From Micromonospora inositola (lineage in GTDB: Bacteria > Actinomycetota > Actinomycetes > Mycobacteriales > Micromonosporaceae), in NCBI RefSeq assembly GCF_900090285.1, contig NZ_LT607754.1:1984001-2048000 (forward strand): a stretch of DNA of 64,000 bases, written 5' to 3'. The notes under the pieces were generated by a model that ran no database searches, was not told where the DNA came from, and was given only the letters and a program-made list of their open reading frames with translations. Numbering within the stretch: the first letter of the stretch is position 1; each line of letters starts with the position of its first letter. This document shows positions 41,877-50,692 of this stretch, piece by piece. The translations under genes were made by a program, and so were the position numbers.

Positions 41877-43601
41877 TCAGCGACGCGGGGTGACCGCGGC
41901 GAGCAGTTCCGGCTGGCGGCGGTCCAGCACGTCGCCGGCCAGGTACGAGCCGAGCAGCGCGGCGCCCAGCCCGTACGCCAGGCCGACCGGCAGGGCCAGC
42001 CAGAGCCACAGGTCGCCGAGCAGCGCCGCGGCCACCACCATCGGCACCGCCGCGGCCGCCGAGGCGACCATGGACAGCAGGGTGAGGAGGCTCTTCGCCA
42101 TTCCGGCGCCGGTGTTCATCGCGAACGGGTTGCTCGTCTCGGGCAGCGCGTACGCGCCGAGGACCGAGATGAACGCGTTGATCGCCAGTCCGCTGCCGTA
42201 CGCGGCGAGCAGCGCGCCGGCCATCACGCCCAGCCAGGCCGGGTGTCCGAGCAGCGTGGCGAGGACGACCGCGACCACGCCCAGGATCGGCACCACGTAG
42301 AGCGAGAACGCGGTCATCCGGGCCCGCAGCTCCAGCCGCCCCGGTACGCCCGCCACCACGTTCGCCGCGTACGCGTTGCCGTCGAAGCCGAACTGGTTGG
42401 CCAGGGTCACCGAGGCGAGCACCCCGACGAAGAGCATCGAGAGGCTGACCAGGACCGGCGAGGAGTCGGCGGTGGCCTGGCCGAACGCCTGCCCGCCGTC
42501 GGTGGCGAGCCGGGAGCCGCCCAGGTTGACCATCACCGGCACGAAGACGCCGACCACCGCGAGGGTGATCAGGTTGGCCCGCCGCCGGGCGTCCCGCCAC
42601 CAGTAGCGGCACTCCCGAGCGACCAGCGCGCCGAAGCGGTCCCGCCGGGCCCAGTCGACGGCGCGCGGGAAGAGCTGGGCGACCGCCCCGGCGGCCGGGC
42701 CCTGCCGGTCCCGGGCCCGGCCGAACGGACCGCGCCGGTCGCGGGTCGGGCCGGCGCTGGCCGCGCCGACCATCGCCGACTCCAGCGACCGCGACCACCA
42801 GAGCAGCAGCGCGCCGATGGTCAGCGCGGTGATCAGCAGCTTGACCGGGCCGGCCCACACCCGCCCCTCGGCCACGTCGATGCCGGCCGTCCACGGCGCC
42901 CCGAACGGGGTCCAGCCGATCACCCGGGCCACCCCGGTCAGCCGGTCCCAGTCGGCCTGGCGGACCGCCGCCAGCACCGCGATCTGCACCGGCCCGAGCA
43001 GGGCGGCGACCACCGCCAGCAGCACGGCGGCCAGGTCGCGTACCCGGCGGGAGCGGAGCATGGTGGCGAAGGCGCTGGTCACCGCGCGGGCCGCCGCCAC
43101 GCAGAGCAGCAGCCCGGCGGCCGCCCCGACGACCGCGACCAGGCCGGCCGACCAGCCGCCCAACGCGCCGGCGGTGACCACCAGCCCGGACACCGCCACC
43201 AGCGTCGCCAGCACCGGCACGCTGACCAGGGCGGCGGCGTACAGGCCGGTGACCAGGGTGCGGCGGCTCAGCGGCAGCAGCGCGAACCGGGCCGGGTCGA
43301 GCGTCTCGTCCACGCCGAAGAAGACCAGCGGCAGCAGCAGCCAGCCGAGCACCAACAGGCCCCCGCCGAAGGCGGCGGTCAGCAGCGCGTACCGGGGCTC
43401 GCCGGCCAGGCCGGGCGTCGCCAGCGCGAAGAAGCCGCCGGCGGCGAACCAGAGCCCGCCCAGCACGCCGACCACGAAGAGAGCGATCCGCCAGCCCTGG
43501 CCGCGGAAGTTGTTGCCGAGCACCCGCAGCTTGAGCCGGACGAAGTGCCCGGCGGAGATCCGCCGGGCCGGCCCAGCCGGCGCGGTCACCGGGACAGCCA
43601 C
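41877..43601 (-). CDS. ABC-2 type permease, large multi-helix subunit
   Basis: 574 residues with about 12-14 hydrophobic helices, no ATPase motif, and an internal cytoplasmic stretch (RDRRGPFGRARDRQGPAAG). It follows the ATPase gene directly, so it should form an exporter with it. FVRLKLRVLGNNFRGQGWRIALFVVG is the first transmembrane entry. GTG 43601 has GGGGAGGAG just upstream and overlaps the ATPase end by 16 bases; GTG 43589 (GTGA overlap) is also possible. Substrate unknown. Confidence 0.82.
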   Translation of the reverse strand: MAVPVTAPAGPARRISAGHFVRLKLRVLGNNFRGQGWRIALFVVGVLGGLWFAAGGFFALATPGLAGEPRYALLTAAFGGGLLVLGWLLLPLVFFGVDETLDPARFALLPLSRRTLVTGLYAAALVSVPVLATLVAVSGLVVTAGALGGWSAGLVAVVGAAAGLLLCVAAARAVTSAFATMLRSRRVRDLAAVLLAVVAALLGPVQIAVLAAVRQADWDRLTGVARVIGWTPFGAPWTAGIDVAEGRVWAGPVKLLITALTIGALLLWWSRSLESAMVGAASAGPTRDRRGPFGRARDRQGPAAGAVAQLFPRAVDWARRDRFGALVARECRYWWRDARRRANLITLAVVGVFVPVMVNLGGSRLATDGGQAFGQATADSSPVLVSLSMLFVGVLASVTLANQFGFDGNAYAANVVAGVPGRLELRARMTAFSLYVVPILGVVAVVLATLLGHPAWLGVMAGALLAAYGSGLAINAFISVLGAYALPETSNPFAMNTGAGMAKSLLTLLSMVASAAAAVPMVVAAALLGDLWLWLALPVGLAYGLGAALLGSYLAGDVLDRRQPELLAAVTPRR

Positions 43602-44350
43602 GACAGCTCCTCCCCCGTCGCGGTCCGCCCGCCGACCACCTCGACGAAGGCCTCCTCCAGGGACCGGTCCCCGCGCACCTGGTCGAGCGTGCCGACCCGC
43701 TTGATGGTCCCGTCGGCGAGGATCGCCACGTGCGAGCAGATCCGCTCGACGACCTCCATCACGTGGCTGGAGAAGACCACCGTGCCGCCGCCGGTGACAT
43801 ACCGGTGCAGGATGTCGCGGATCAGCGCGGCCGACACCGGGTCGACCGCCTCGAACGGCTCGTCCAGCACCAGCAGCCGGGGGCCGTGCAGCAGCGCGCA
43901 GGCCAGGCCGATCTTCTTCTTCATGCCGGCCGAGTAGTCCACCACCAGGGTCCGGCCGGCGTCGATGAGCGCCAGCACGTCGAGCAGTTCCGCCGCCCGC
44001 TGCTCGACCATCGCCGGGTCCATGCCGCGCAGCAGACCGTGGTACGCCAGCAGCTCCGCCCCGCTGAGCCGGTCGAAGAGCCGTACGCCGTCCGGCAGCA
44101 CGCCGAGCAGGCCCTTGGCGCGGACCGGGTCGGCCCAGACGTCGTACCCGAGCACCCGGGCCTGGCCGGCGTCGGGCCGTAGCAGGCCGACGGCCATGGA
44201 CAGGGTCGTCGTCTTGCCCGCGCCGTTCGGGCCGAGCAGCCCGTAGAAGGAGCCGGCCGGAACGTCCAGGTCGACGCCGGCGACGGCCACCTTGGTGTCG
44301 AACCGCTTCGCCAGGCCGCGCAACGCGAGCGCGGGGTGCTCTTGGGTCAT
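43586..44350 (-). CDS. ABC transporter ATP-binding protein
   Basis: 254 residues. Walker A GLLGPNGAGKTTT (near 43), ABC signature VVDYSAGMKKKIGLA (variant of LSGGQ), Walker B LLVLDEPFEAVDP and the H-loop FSSHVMEVVERIC. The signature YSAGM is common in ABC-2 exporters of the drug/lipid group. Paired with the permease that overlaps its end. ATG 44350. Confidence 0.92.
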   Translation of the reverse strand: MTQEHPALALRGLAKRFDTKVAVAGVDLDVPAGSFYGLLGPNGAGKTTTLSMAVGLLRPDAGQARVLGYDVWADPVRAKGLLGVLPDGVRLFDRLSGAELLAYHGLLRGMDPAMVEQRAAELLDVLALIDAGRTLVVDYSAGMKKKIGLACALLHGPRLLVLDEPFEAVDPVSAALIRDILHRYVTGGGTVVFSSHVMEVVERICSHVAILADGTIKRVGTLDQVRGDRSLEEAFVEVVGGRTATGEELSWLSR

Positions 44351-44569
44351 GTCCCGACGTTAGTCGGCCGCCGCCCGTGATCTCTCCCGCCACGGGACGA
44401 CCTCGATCTCCTACCCCGGCAGGAGATCGACTGCGGCCCGGGTGTGTTCCTCGAACCGCTCCGCGAGCCAGTTCTGCTCGTCCACCCGTTACCTTTCCTC
44501 CCCGCCGTCGGTCAGCAGTGTGACGGACCGGAGCGGTCCGAGGTGATACCGCGAGTGGAGGAGCGACGC

Positions 44570-44914
44570 GTGACGTCAGGCATGAAGACCATCATCTACC
44601 CGGTCCGCGACCTGGAGCGGGCGAAGGCGCTGTACGGCCGGCTAATGGGCGTCGAGCCGGTCGTGGACGAGCCGTACTACGTCGGGTACGCCCTGGCCGG
44701 GCAGGACGTCGGCCTGGACCCGAACGGCTACGGCCAGGGGATGACCGGGCCGGTGGCGTACTGGCACGTGGACGACATCGAGGGGAGCCTGAAGGAGCTC
44801 CTCGACGCCGGGGCGGAGAAGGTGCAGACGGTCAAGGACGTCGGCGGCGGCAAGCTGGTCGCCTCCGTACGCGACGCGGACGGCAACATGGTCGGCCTGA
44901 TCCAGGCGCCCTGA
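44570..44914 (+). CDS. VOC (glyoxalase/bleomycin-resistance) family protein
   Basis: 114 residues, single VOC domain: YPVRDLERAKALYGRLMGVEPVVDEPYYVGYALAGQDVGLDP and WHVDDIEGSLKELLDAGAEKVQTVKDVGGGKLVASVRDADGNMVGLIQ. Metal ligands are only partly recognisable, so the reaction cannot be named. GTG 44570 was chosen because GAGGAG stands before it; ATG 44582 is an alternative four codons in. Transcribed divergently from the ABC exporter. Confidence 0.85.
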   Translation: MTSGMKTIIYPVRDLERAKALYGRLMGVEPVVDEPYYVGYALAGQDVGLDPNGYGQGMTGPVAYWHVDDIEGSLKELLDAGAEKVQTVKDVGGGKLVASVRDADGNMVGLIQAP

Positions 44915-44952
44915 CGGGGACCGGATCTCGTCGGGCGTCACCGCCCCCCGGC

Positions 44953-46593
44953 TCAGAGGCGCAGCGCTTCGGGGGTGTGCAGGCGCAGCATCGTCGCGCC
45001 GACGTCGGCGGGGAGCCGGCGGCGGGTGGCGAGGGACACCGCCACCATCACGGTGAACGCGAGCGGCACGGTCCACGCCGCCGGCTGGGTGGTCAGCGTG
45101 GCGGGCCAGCCGCTCAGCGGCGGACCGAGGACGGTGACCAGCACGGCGCCGATCGCCGCGCCGCCGCCGACCAGCACCCCGGCCGCCGCGCCCAGGTCGG
45201 TCAGCCCGCGCCACCAGATGCCCAGCACCAGCAGCGGGCAGAAGCTCGAGGCGGCCACCGCGAAGGCCAGCCCGACCACCTGGGAGACGTCCAGCCCGGA
45301 GACGTTCAGCGCGAGCACCGCCGGCACGCCACCGGCGATCACCGTGGCCAGCCGGAAGCCGCGTACCGAGCCGCGGCCGAGCACGTCCGTGGAGATCACC
45401 CCGGCGACGCTGGTGAGCAGCCCGGACGAGGTGGAGAGGAAGGCCGCGAACGCCCCGGCGGCGACCAGCGCGGCGAGCAGCCGCCCGGTCAGCCCGGCGC
45501 CGAGCGCCGCCCCGGGCAGCAGCACCACCACCGCGTCGGTCTGGCCGGTGACCAGCAGTTGCGGCGTGTAGATCCGGCCCAGCACGCCGTAAATCGTGGG
45601 CAGCAGGTAGAAGACGCCGACCAGGGCGAGCACCACCAGCGTGGTGCGGCGGGCCGCCCCGCCGTCCGGGTTGGTGTAGAAGCGCACCAGCACGTGCGGT
45701 AGCCCCATGGTGCCGAGGAAGGTGGCCAGGATCAGCGAGTACGTCCCGAACAGTCCCCGGTCGTCGTCCCCGGCGGTGTCCGGCAGCAGCCAGTCGGTCG
45801 CCCGGGTGGCCGTACCGGAGACCTCCGGCACCGGGTCGCCGGCCGCGAAGTCGAGGCGGTCGCCGGGGCGTACCTCCCGGACGTCGCCGTCGGGGAGGGT
45901 GAGGGTCGCGCGGTGCTCGACCACGACGGTGGTCGCGGTCCGGAACGCCGGCCCGTGGGGCGGGGTCACCGCCGGGCGGGCGTCGGCCTGCCACTGGAGC
46001 GCCAGGAAGATCGCCGGTACGGCCAGAGCGGTCAGCTTCAGCCAGTATTGAAAAGCCTGGACGAAGGTGATCGCCCGCATCCCGCCGAGCGCCACGTTCG
46101 CGGTCACCACCACCGCGACCAGCAGCGCCCCCACCGGGTACGGCGAGCCGGCCACCGTGGCCAGGGTCAGCCCTGCGCCCTGCAACTGCGGCACCAGGTA
46201 GAGCCAGCCGATGAAGATCACGAAGACGGTGGCCAGTTTCCGTAGCCGCCGGGAGCCCAGCCGCACCTCGCAGAAGTCCGGCAGGGTGAACGCCCCGGAC
46301 CGCCGCAGCGGGGCCGCCACGAAGAGCAGCAGGGCCAGATAGCCGGCGGCGAAGCCGACCGGGTACCAGAGCACGTCGACGCCGTACTTGAGGATCAGCC
46401 CGGCCACGCCCAGGAAGCTCGCCGCCGAGAGGTACTCCCCGCCGATCGCGGCGGCGTTCCAGGGCGGGCTGATCGCCCGGGAGGCGACCAGGAAGTCGGA
46501 GGTGGTCCGGGCCAGCCGCAGCCCGTAGAAGCCGATCCCGACGGTGACCAGGGTGACCGCCACGATCGCCGGTACGACGAAGCTGTTGCCCAC
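44953..46593 (-). CDS. Sodium:solute symporter, ActP/MctP-like (copy 2)
   Basis: 546 residues with about 13 helices and the SSS signatures DFLVASRAISPPWNAAAIGGEYLSAASFLGVAGLILKYG and GTMGLPHVLVRFYTNPDGGAARRT. Unlike copy 1 it carries a hydrophilic insertion of about 80 residues (roughly 205-285: VTPPHGPAFRTATTVVVEHRATLTLPDGDVREVRPGDRLDF) between helices, which would lie outside the cell. It probably imports a carboxylate different from copy 1. GTG 46593 lies directly after the DUF485-like stop. Confidence 0.88.
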   Translation of the reverse strand: MGNSFVVPAIVAVTLVTVGIGFYGLRLARTTSDFLVASRAISPPWNAAAIGGEYLSAASFLGVAGLILKYGVDVLWYPVGFAAGYLALLLFVAAPLRRSGAFTLPDFCEVRLGSRRLRKLATVFVIFIGWLYLVPQLQGAGLTLATVAGSPYPVGALLVAVVVTANVALGGMRAITFVQAFQYWLKLTALAVPAIFLALQWQADARPAVTPPHGPAFRTATTVVVEHRATLTLPDGDVREVRPGDRLDFAAGDPVPEVSGTATRATDWLLPDTAGDDDRGLFGTYSLILATFLGTMGLPHVLVRFYTNPDGGAARRTTLVVLALVGVFYLLPTIYGVLGRIYTPQLLVTGQTDAVVVLLPGAALGAGLTGRLLAALVAAGAFAAFLSTSSGLLTSVAGVISTDVLGRGSVRGFRLATVIAGGVPAVLALNVSGLDVSQVVGLAFAVAASSFCPLLVLGIWWRGLTDLGAAAGVLVGGGAAIGAVLVTVLGPPLSGWPATLTTQPAAWTVPLAFTVMVAVSLATRRRLPADVGATMLRLHTPEALRL

Positions 46594-46594
46594 C

Positions 46595-47041
46595 TCAGCG
46601 CTCCGGCCGCTGGACCAGGTCGGTGAAGTCCTGCTCGTTCCGCTCGGCCAGCCGCACGTACGCCCACCCGACGCCGATGAGGAACGGGAACGAGGCCACC
46701 CCGAGCAGCAGCCACGGCAGGTTGACCCCGAGCACCGTGACCCGGCCGGCCGAGGGCGCGATGGCGAAGAGCCAGGGCAGCCCGCCGAGGGCGATCAGCA
46801 CCACCAGGCTCAGCCGCAGCGCCAACGCGAGCTGGGCCCGGACCAGGCCTCGGACCAGCGCCTCGCCGACCCGGGTCTGCTCGGCCAGCTCGGCCCGGGT
46901 CCGCCCGGAGCGGTCGTCCTGGCGGGACACCTCGGCCAGCACGATCCTGGTCCGCCGGGGCGCTCCCGGGGCACGTGGGGCCGGCACCGGGACGGCCTCA
47001 ACGGATCGTCCCGGGCCGTCGTGCTCCGCCGGACCGGTCAT
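46595..47041 (-). CDS. DUF485-like membrane protein, partner of symporter 2
   Basis: 148 residues. A proline-rich N-terminus is followed by a helical RVGEALVRGLVRAQLALALRLSLVVLIALGGLPWLF segment and a second helix (LPWLLLGVASFPFLIGVGWAYVRLAERNEQDF). The arrangement matches DUF485-type partners of actP homologues, though sequence similarity to copy 1 is low. The stop and symporter start are one base apart. Confidence 0.75.
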   Translation of the reverse strand: MTGPAEHDGPGRSVEAVPVPAPRAPGAPRRTRIVLAEVSRQDDRSGRTRAELAEQTRVGEALVRGLVRAQLALALRLSLVVLIALGGLPWLFAIAPSAGRVTVLGVNLPWLLLGVASFPFLIGVGWAYVRLAERNEQDFTDLVQRPER

Positions 47042-47093
47042 CCCCGGCAGTCTCGCCTGCTCAGCGGGAATGTCAAGGGTGCCCGGGAGGGGC

Positions 47094-47166
47094 TGTGGAC
47101 AACCTGTGGAGAACGCCTCACTCCTGTGGACAACTCTGGGGACAGCACCGACCTCGTTGTGGACGA
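47094..47166 (+). repeat. Cluster of five DnaA-box-like repeats
   Basis: TGTGGACAA occurs exactly at 47094-47102 and 47125-47133; near copies are TGTGGAGAA (47105-47113), CTGGGGACA-type (about 47136-47143) and TGTGGACGA (47158-47166). TGTGGACAA is the complement of the actinobacterial DnaA box TTGTCCACA. All lie on one strand in a 190-base gap. No dnaA or dnaN is near, so it is not oriC itself. Confidence 0.5.
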
Positions 47167-47230
47167 CGGGGAGAAATGCCAGGGTGAGCCGGTAAAGAGG
47201 AGGTGTGACGGTGACCAGCCCTGCTCGGCT

Positions 47231-47893
47231 TCATTCCAGGCCGACCCGGACCGGGTGGGCGGTGGCGGAGCCGAGCCAGGTGTGCGGGTTGCCGTACCAG
47301 CACCAGCCCAGCTTCGGCGCGCCCTGGCTGATCCAGAGCGCCGGCACCCGCCGGTCGCCGCAGCGGGACCCGACCAGCGAGAAGCACCTGTTCGAGGCCA
47401 ACGCGGCCGGGTGGAGGGTGATGAAGGCGAGGCCCTCGTCGATGGTGAGCGGCAGCCGGCCCTGGGCGGTCATCCCCTCCATGGCGGCGGCCGGCGTCAG
47501 GTTGCGGAACTCCTCGCCCCGGTCCACGTCGAAGAGCAGGTACGCCGGGCCGGCCGGCACCTCCAGCTCCTTGATCGGGTCGAACCTCGGCAGGTCGTCG
47601 GCGGGGAAGTTGCGGTCCAGGAAGCCGGGCTTGCGCTTCCCGGCGAGCGTGGTGAGCGCCAGCCGCGGCTCGACGGGCGCCAGCTCGCGGGTGACCACCA
47701 GCAGGAACGGCACCCGCGCCTCGGTGGGCGGGGTCAACCCCGCGGCGCGAGCGACGGCCGCCTCGCGCAGCGGCATGACCAGGTCGGTGAACTGCACGGC
47801 GGACATCCCGCGGAGCCCGGGATAGTCCTTGTCCAGCAGGGTGCCGACCTGGCGGTCGAACTCGGCGGCGACATCGAACGGGGATCCGGTCAC
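47231..47893 (-). CDS. DUF5701-like protein of unknown function
   Basis: 220 residues: FDRQVGTLLDKDYPGLRGMSAVQFTDLVMPLRE, then VPFLLVVTRELAPVEPRLALTTLAGKRKPGFLDRNFPADDLPRF and LPLTIDEGLAFITLHPAAL, WYGNPHTWLGSATAHPVRVG. This matches the pattern of an actinobacterial family of unknown function (DUF5701, from memory). No membrane or catalytic motif. GTG 47893 has GGAGG upstream. A palindromic operator-like stretch at 47914-47937 sits at its promoter, shared with the divergent Tad operon. Confidence 0.7.
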   Translation of the reverse strand: MTGSPFDVAAEFDRQVGTLLDKDYPGLRGMSAVQFTDLVMPLREAAVARAAGLTPPTEARVPFLLVVTRELAPVEPRLALTTLAGKRKPGFLDRNFPADDLPRFDPIKELEVPAGPAYLLFDVDRGEEFRNLTPAAAMEGMTAQGRLPLTIDEGLAFITLHPAALASNRCFSLVGSRCGDRRVPALWISQGAPKLGWCWYGNPHTWLGSATAHPVRVGLE

Positions 47894-47913
47894 GGACGAC
47901 CTCCACTTGCTCG

Positions 47914-47937
47914 TACTGTCTACCGTACAGTGTACGC
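47914..47937. promoter_or_regulatory. Operator-like imperfect palindrome in the divergent Tad/DUF5701 region
   Basis: GTACTGT and ACAGTGTAC halves around CTACCG (ACTGT-N7-ACAGT core, about 47915-47931) form an imperfect inverted repeat of the kind bound by TetR- or GntR-type dimers. It lies upstream of the DUF5701-like gene and about 60 bases from the prepilin peptidase promoter. No regulator gene adjoins it. Confidence 0.35.
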
Positions 47938-47987
47938 TAGGCTCGGGCATTCCCGTCCGGCTATTTCAGTGCCACCTCCCCGTTGGC

Positions 47988-47999
47988 TACCATGCGCCG
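47988..47999 (+). promoter_or_regulatory. Leaderless -10 element (TACCAT) of the Tad operon's first gene
   Basis: TACCAT at 47988-47993 and six bases to GTG 48000. No ribosome site lies between. Confidence 0.45.
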
Positions 48000-48740
48000 G
48001 TGCTGCTCCTCCTCCTGGCCGCCGCCACCCTCGGCGGCGCCTGCTGGGGGTTGGTGCTGCCCGGGCTGGTCAACCGGTACGCCGTGGAGTGGCCGGACGG
48101 CAGCCCACGGCCGCCGTGGCGAGAAGGGTGCGCGCACTGCGGGGCCGCGCACGCCGGCTGGTGGCGGTCGTCCGGTGCCTGCGCTGGCTGCGGTCGTCGA
48201 CCCAGTCCCGGTCCGTGGGTCACCGTCCCGTTCGCCGCCGGGGTCTGCGCCGCCGTCGCCGCCGCCGTCGGTGCGACTCCTATGCTTCCGGCATTCCTGC
48301 TGCTCGCCGCGATCGCGGTCCCGCTGGCGCTGGTCGACCTGAAGGTGCTTCGGCTGCCCGACCCGCTGGTCGGCACCGCCCTCGTCGGCGGGGTGGTGCT
48401 CCTGGTGGTCGCCTCGGTCGTCGAGCGGGACGCGGGCGCGCTGCTCCGCGCCGGTATCGCCGCGTTGGCCTGCGGAGTCGGATATGCGACATTGGCCCTC
48501 CTGCCCGGATCGCCGCTGGGATTCGGCGACGTCAAGCTGGGAGCGGTGCTCGGTCTCTACCTCGGTTGGCTGGGGTGGTTCGCTGTCGTGGCCGGCGTGC
48601 TGCTAGCCCCGCTGCTGAACCTTCCGCTGGTGATTGCCCTGGTCATCGCGGGTCGGGCCGGTCGCAAGACCGCGGTTCCGTACGGCCCCGCGATGCTCGT
48701 CGCGGCGATCGCCGCGACCGTCCTGGCCGTACTGCGATAG
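48000..48740 (+). CDS. A24-family prepilin peptidase (TadV/CpaA type, with zinc-like cysteine motif)
   Basis: 246 residues with about seven helices. Both catalytic aspartates are present: AVPLALVDLKVLRLPD (first Asp) and PLGFGDVKLGAVLGLYLGW (GxGDxK, second Asp). An N-terminal cytoplasmic loop carries CAHC and CAGC, about 20 residues apart, like the zinc site of PilD-type peptidases. It removes the leader from the Flp prepilin encoded next. GTG 48000 chosen from the leaderless promoter. It heads the Tad locus. Confidence 0.88.
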   Translation: MLLLLLAAATLGGACWGLVLPGLVNRYAVEWPDGSPRPPWREGCAHCGAAHAGWWRSSGACAGCGRRPSPGPWVTVPFAAGVCAAVAAAVGATPMLPAFLLLAAIAVPLALVDLKVLRLPDPLVGTALVGGVVLLVVASVVERDAGALLRAGIAALACGVGYATLALLPGSPLGFGDVKLGAVLGLYLGWLGWFAVVAGVLLAPLLNLPLVIALVIAGRAGRKTAVPYGPAMLVAAIAATVLAVLR

Positions 48741-48930
48741 CCCGACCGGCCATGGTCGCCTCCGCCGTCCGCTGCCATCCAGTCTGGACTTTTCCGACGA
48801 TCATCCGGTGACACCTCGGCCTGCGGCGTCATTGACGCATGTGCTTGCAGCGGGGAAAACTCGGCTCGTTCCTTGCCCGACGTCAACCGTACGGTCACAG
48901 ACCGCGATCCCTCCCCTGGAGCGTTGTCCA

Positions 48931-49140
48931 ATGAACGATGTCATTTCCCGGATCAAGTCCTGGTTCCAGCGCGACGACCGCGGCGCCAGCGCGGTCGAGT
49001 ACGCCCTGATCGTCGCCCTCGTCGCGGGCGTCATCGGCGGCATCGTCTACGTGCTCGGCAGCCGCAGCGGCGACATGTTCCAGAGGGCCTGCAAGGAACT
49101 GACCACGGGCAGCACCACTGCCACGTGCGCCCCTCGGTAA
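48931..49140 (+). CDS. flp: Flp-family type IVb pilin
   Basis: 69 residues. The leader [18 protein letters not shown] is followed by processing site and helix [25 protein letters not shown], with the glutamate and tyrosine (EY) of Flp pilins; cleavage after the glycine gives a mature pilin of about 51 residues. Two cysteines lie in the short C-terminal region (RACKEL, TATCAPR). The 190-base gap before it (48741-48930) may hold its own promoter for high expression, but I cannot point to a clear -10. Confidence 0.9.
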   Translation: MNDVISRIKSWFQRDDRGASAVEYALIVALVAGVIGGIVYVLGSRSGDMFQRACKELTTGSTTATCAPR

Positions 49141-49145
49141 CGCGG

Positions 49146-49574
49146 ATGCAGCCGGATGCCCGGCCGGCCGATCCGGCCGATCGGACCCCGGCGCTTCGCG
49201 CCGCCCACGGCGATCGGCTGGGCGACAGAGGGGCGGCGGCGGTCGAGATGGCGCTGGTGCTGCCGCTGTTGCTCGTGCTGGTCTTCGGGATCATCGACTT
49301 CGGACGGATGCTCAACAAGCAGATCGCCCTGACCGAGGCGGCCCGGGACGCAGCCCGGGTCGCCTCGTTCGGCGGCGACCCGTCCGCGCGCGCCACCCGC
49401 ATCGCAGGCGACGACGTGAAGGTCAAGGTCGACGGCACCTGCGCCGACCCGGGACGGGACGCGCAGGTGACCGTCACCAACGACTTCAGCTTCGTGACAC
49501 CGATCGGCCTGATCGGCGGCGGCTTTGACGGCAAGGTCACGCTCACCGGCAAGGGAGTCATGCCGTGCCAGTGA
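49146..49574 (+). CDS. tadE: TadE-like pseudopilin
   Basis: 142 residues. The TadE helix [46 protein letters not shown] is unmistakable, with the Glu at position +5 after the cleavage glycine. The C-terminal part is a small extracellular domain with two cysteines (GTCADPG, VMPCQ). It is a minor pseudopilin of the Flp pilus. The start at ATG 49146 gives a 35-residue cytoplasmic leader; it lacks a strong ribosome site. Overlaps the next gene by ten bases. Confidence 0.87.
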   Translation: MQPDARPADPADRTPALRAAHGDRLGDRGAAAVEMALVLPLLLVLVFGIIDFGRMLNKQIALTEAARDAARVASFGGDPSARATRIAGDDVKVKVDGTCADPGRDAQVTVTNDFSFVTPIGLIGGGFDGKVTLTGKGVMPCQ

Positions 49575-50659
49575 TCCGTCGCCTGCGGGCCCGGCTCACC
49601 GCCGATGGCGGGGACCGCGGCGCGGTGGCGCTGACCGTCGGGCTGCTCCTCGGGTCCGGGGTGCTCCTCGGCATGGCCGCCCTGGTGGTCGACGTGGGCA
49701 ACCTTTACGTCGAACGCGGTCAGCTGCAGAACGGGGCGGACGCCGCCGCCGCACGCGTGGGCCAGACCTGCGCCACGAGCCTCGCCGACTGCTCCGCGCC
49801 GGCAGTGACCGGGCTGCAGGACGTGGCCGACCGGTACGCCGACGAGAACGCGAACGACGGCGCCGCCGCCGCCACCGTCTGCGGCCGCGGCGGTGACCTT
49901 CCGGCATGTCCACCCTGGCAGGACCGGCTCACAGACTGTGTCGGACCGCCGCCGCAGTTCGGCGGCTACGTCGAGGTGCACACCAGCACCCTGGGTGACG
50001 ACGGCTCCACGGTGCTCCCGCCGGTCTTCGCGCAGGCGGTGGTGGGCGGCTACCAGGGTGCGCAGGTGGGCGCCTGCTCCCGCGTGGCCTGGGGATCGCC
50101 GACGGGGGCGACCACTCTGGCGATGACCATCTCGGCCTGCGACTGGAACCGGTACACCGGAAACGGCAAGGCGTTCCCGTCGGCTGAGTGGTCCTTCCCC
50201 GTGTACGACGAGAAGACCTCCACCACCTGCGCCCCGGCGAGCGGTGGGGGCGGCGGCCCGGGTGGCTTCCGGTTCCTGGAGGACGCGGACGACGACTGCC
50301 TGGTCACCTCCTTGCTCGGCAAGGACCGAAAGGTCTACACCGGCGCGAGTTGGCCCGTGAACTGCAAGGGTCGGACGTTGGCCGACCTGGTCGCGGCGAA
50401 GCGGCCGGTACTGGTGCCCGTCTTCGGTGCGATCTCCGGCGGCGGCGGCAGCGCCGAGTACATCGTCTCCGGCTTCGCGGCGTTCGTGGTCACCGGCTGG
50501 CACCTGCCCGGCCTGGACGTTCCGTCGGCCGAGCGGTCCACCTGCGACGACGGCGAACAGGTATGCGTCTACGGCTACTTCACCCAGACGGTCGTGCCCG
50601 GCGGCGGCGCGATCGGCGGACCTGACCTGGGTGCGCGCGTCGTCGCCCCCATCGGCTGA
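49565..50659 (+). CDS. TadG-like (Flp pilus-assembly TadE/G) protein
   Basis: 364 residues. A short leader and helix [45 protein letters not shown] match the PF13400 TadE/G domain; the rest is a cysteine-rich extracellular region (more than ten Cys) with a Gly-rich loop. The canonical TadG VWA domain is not apparent here; a VWA domain is instead fused to TadB in this locus. GTG 49565 has GGGAG upstream and overlaps tadE. Confidence 0.82.
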   Translation: MPVIRRLRARLTADGGDRGAVALTVGLLLGSGVLLGMAALVVDVGNLYVERGQLQNGADAAAARVGQTCATSLADCSAPAVTGLQDVADRYADENANDGAAAATVCGRGGDLPACPPWQDRLTDCVGPPPQFGGYVEVHTSTLGDDGSTVLPPVFAQAVVGGYQGAQVGACSRVAWGSPTGATTLAMTISACDWNRYTGNGKAFPSAEWSFPVYDEKTSTTCAPASGGGGGPGGFRFLEDADDDCLVTSLLGKDRKVYTGASWPVNCKGRTLADLVAAKRPVLVPVFGAISGGGGSAEYIVSGFAAFVVTGWHLPGLDVPSAERSTCDDGEQVCVYGYFTQTVVPGGGAIGGPDLGARVVAPIG

Positions 50660-50692
50660 CATGAAACACAGGAGAAGGTAGGACCCCCACTC

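Noticed and set aside
43586..43601. Single fused ABC ATPase-permease protein
   Set aside because: The ATPase has its own TGA at 43586 and the permease has its own ribosome site and GTG in another frame; they overlap but are separate genes.
47094..47166. Interpretation of the DnaA-box cluster as the chromosomal origin
   Set aside because: No dnaA, dnaN, recF or rpmH genes flank it and only about five boxes are present, all in one direction.
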